Assembly: GCA_023249395.1 (NCBI GenBank)
Contig: JAHFCS010000017.1
Span: 1-6,508, forward strand
Origin: Gemmatimonadota bacterium
Lineage (GTDB): Bacteria > Gemmatimonadota > Gemmatimonadetes > Gemmatimonadales > Gemmatimonadaceae
Direction of reading: 5' to 3'
DNA: 6,508 bases
In this document: positions 6,298-6,508 of the stretch, piece after piece
Layout of the letters: each line of letters begins with the position of its first letter
Position numbering within the stretch: the stretch's first letter is position 1
Position numbers and translations under genes: made by a program
The notes under the pieces: generated by a model
Databases searched by the model: none
Told to the model about the DNA's origin: nothing
Seen by the model: the letters and a program-made list of their open reading frames with translations, nothing else

Positions 6298-6508
6298 CAG
6301 AGGACCTTTGCCTCGGTCTGGAGGACACGCACGAGCTCGGGCACAGCGGCTGCGCCTTCGCCGATTATCCGTCCTGCGGCGCGCTCGGGAGGCAGCTCGA
6401 CTCGCTGCACCGTCACCTTGTTCTCGGCGAGTGCCGCCGGCTTCGATTCGAGCGGCTTCTTCTTGGCTGCCATGATCCCCTTGAGCGAAGGATAACGTGC
6501 GGTGTTGA
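6297..6508 (-). CDS. etfB: Electron transfer flavoprotein subunit beta, C-terminal part
   Basis: Seventy codons and a TGA stop of a gene that begins beyond the right edge. The visible part starts at NTARYPSLKGIM, the ETF-beta loop preceding the recognition helix, and runs into AAKKKPLES; the three lysine codons lie at 6456-6464. It then gives VTVQRVELPPERAAGR, the family's conserved V-P-P-x-R-x-A-G strand near the C-terminus, and ends in the C-terminal arm EGAAAVPELVRVLQTEAKVL, which wraps the alpha subunit. ETF-beta binds AMP, and its recognition loop docks onto partner dehydrogenases; in human ETF-beta lysines in this loop are trimethylated by METTL20. Here the run is KKKP, so by my alignment the second of the two human target positions would be Pro. 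The stop overlaps the etfA start by one base. Too short to lie in the automatic ORF range but unambiguous by sequence and by position next to etfA. Confidence 0.93.
   Translation of the reverse strand, partial: NTARYPSLKGIMAAKKKPLESKPAALAENKVTVQRVELPPERAAGRIIGEGAAAVPELVRVLQTEAKVL
6305..6309 (-). promoter_or_regulatory. Possible ribosome binding site for etfA
   Basis: The minus strand reads AAAGG, then seven bases, then the etfA ATG. It lies within the last codons of etfB. The match to the Shine-Dalgarno consensus is partial, and coupling through the TGATG overlap may matter more. Confidence 0.35.

Noticed and set aside
5056..6495. A 479-codon open frame on the plus strand opposite etfA and parts of its neighbours
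   Set aside because: It is a mirror frame of high-GC coding DNA. It crosses three firmly identified genes, its translation is rich in Arg, Gly and Asp with no recognisable motif, and etfB, etfA and ETF-QO on the other strand have clear family signatures.

Overview
The window is a high-GC bacterial chromosome segment (above 60% by eye) that is coding from end to end. Seven genes sit with no intergenic base between them: every junction is a direct abutment or an overlap of 1 to 8 bases. No RNA gene, mobile element, CRISPR array, tandem repeat, origin or convincing terminator is visible. The promoters of both transcription units must lie outside the window. The protein sequences suggest a soil-type aerobic, respiring diderm. 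Gemmatimonadota or a related lineage is my best guess, resting on an impression of the ETF-QO and methyltransferase sequence style rather than on a marker gene.

Plus strand, 1-3644: four tightly coupled genes. They are the 3' end of a 6-pyruvoyl/6-carboxy-tetrahydropterin synthase family gene (queD/PTPS), a lipoprotein-type D-Ala-D-Ala carboxypeptidase/endopeptidase (dacB, PBP4 family), molybdopterin molybdotransferase (moeA), and a small class I SAM-dependent methyltransferase. The first three are unrelated housekeeping functions: pterin or queuosine precursor synthesis, peptidoglycan trimming, and molybdenum insertion into molybdopterin.

Minus strand, 6508-3637: an electron-transfer-flavoprotein operon in the order etfB (C-terminal part only), etfA, and ETF:quinone oxidoreductase. 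These carry electrons from acyl-CoA and related flavin dehydrogenases through the ETF alpha/beta heterodimer to ETF-QO and on to the membrane quinone pool.

The two units converge and their last genes overlap by 8 bases. The most interesting point is at this junction. The methyltransferase resembles METTL20, the ETF-beta lysine methyltransferase of mitochondria and some bacteria, in its PYWADIWP entry motif, DVLY post-motif and DPGR motif. It lies tail to tail with the genes for the ETF system, including the visible lysine-rich loop of ETF-beta that METTL20 modifies. A locally encoded ETF-modifying system is therefore plausible, though not proven. A second oddity is that ETF-QO has only three cysteines in the whole chain; the fourth expected [4Fe-4S] ligand is a threonine.
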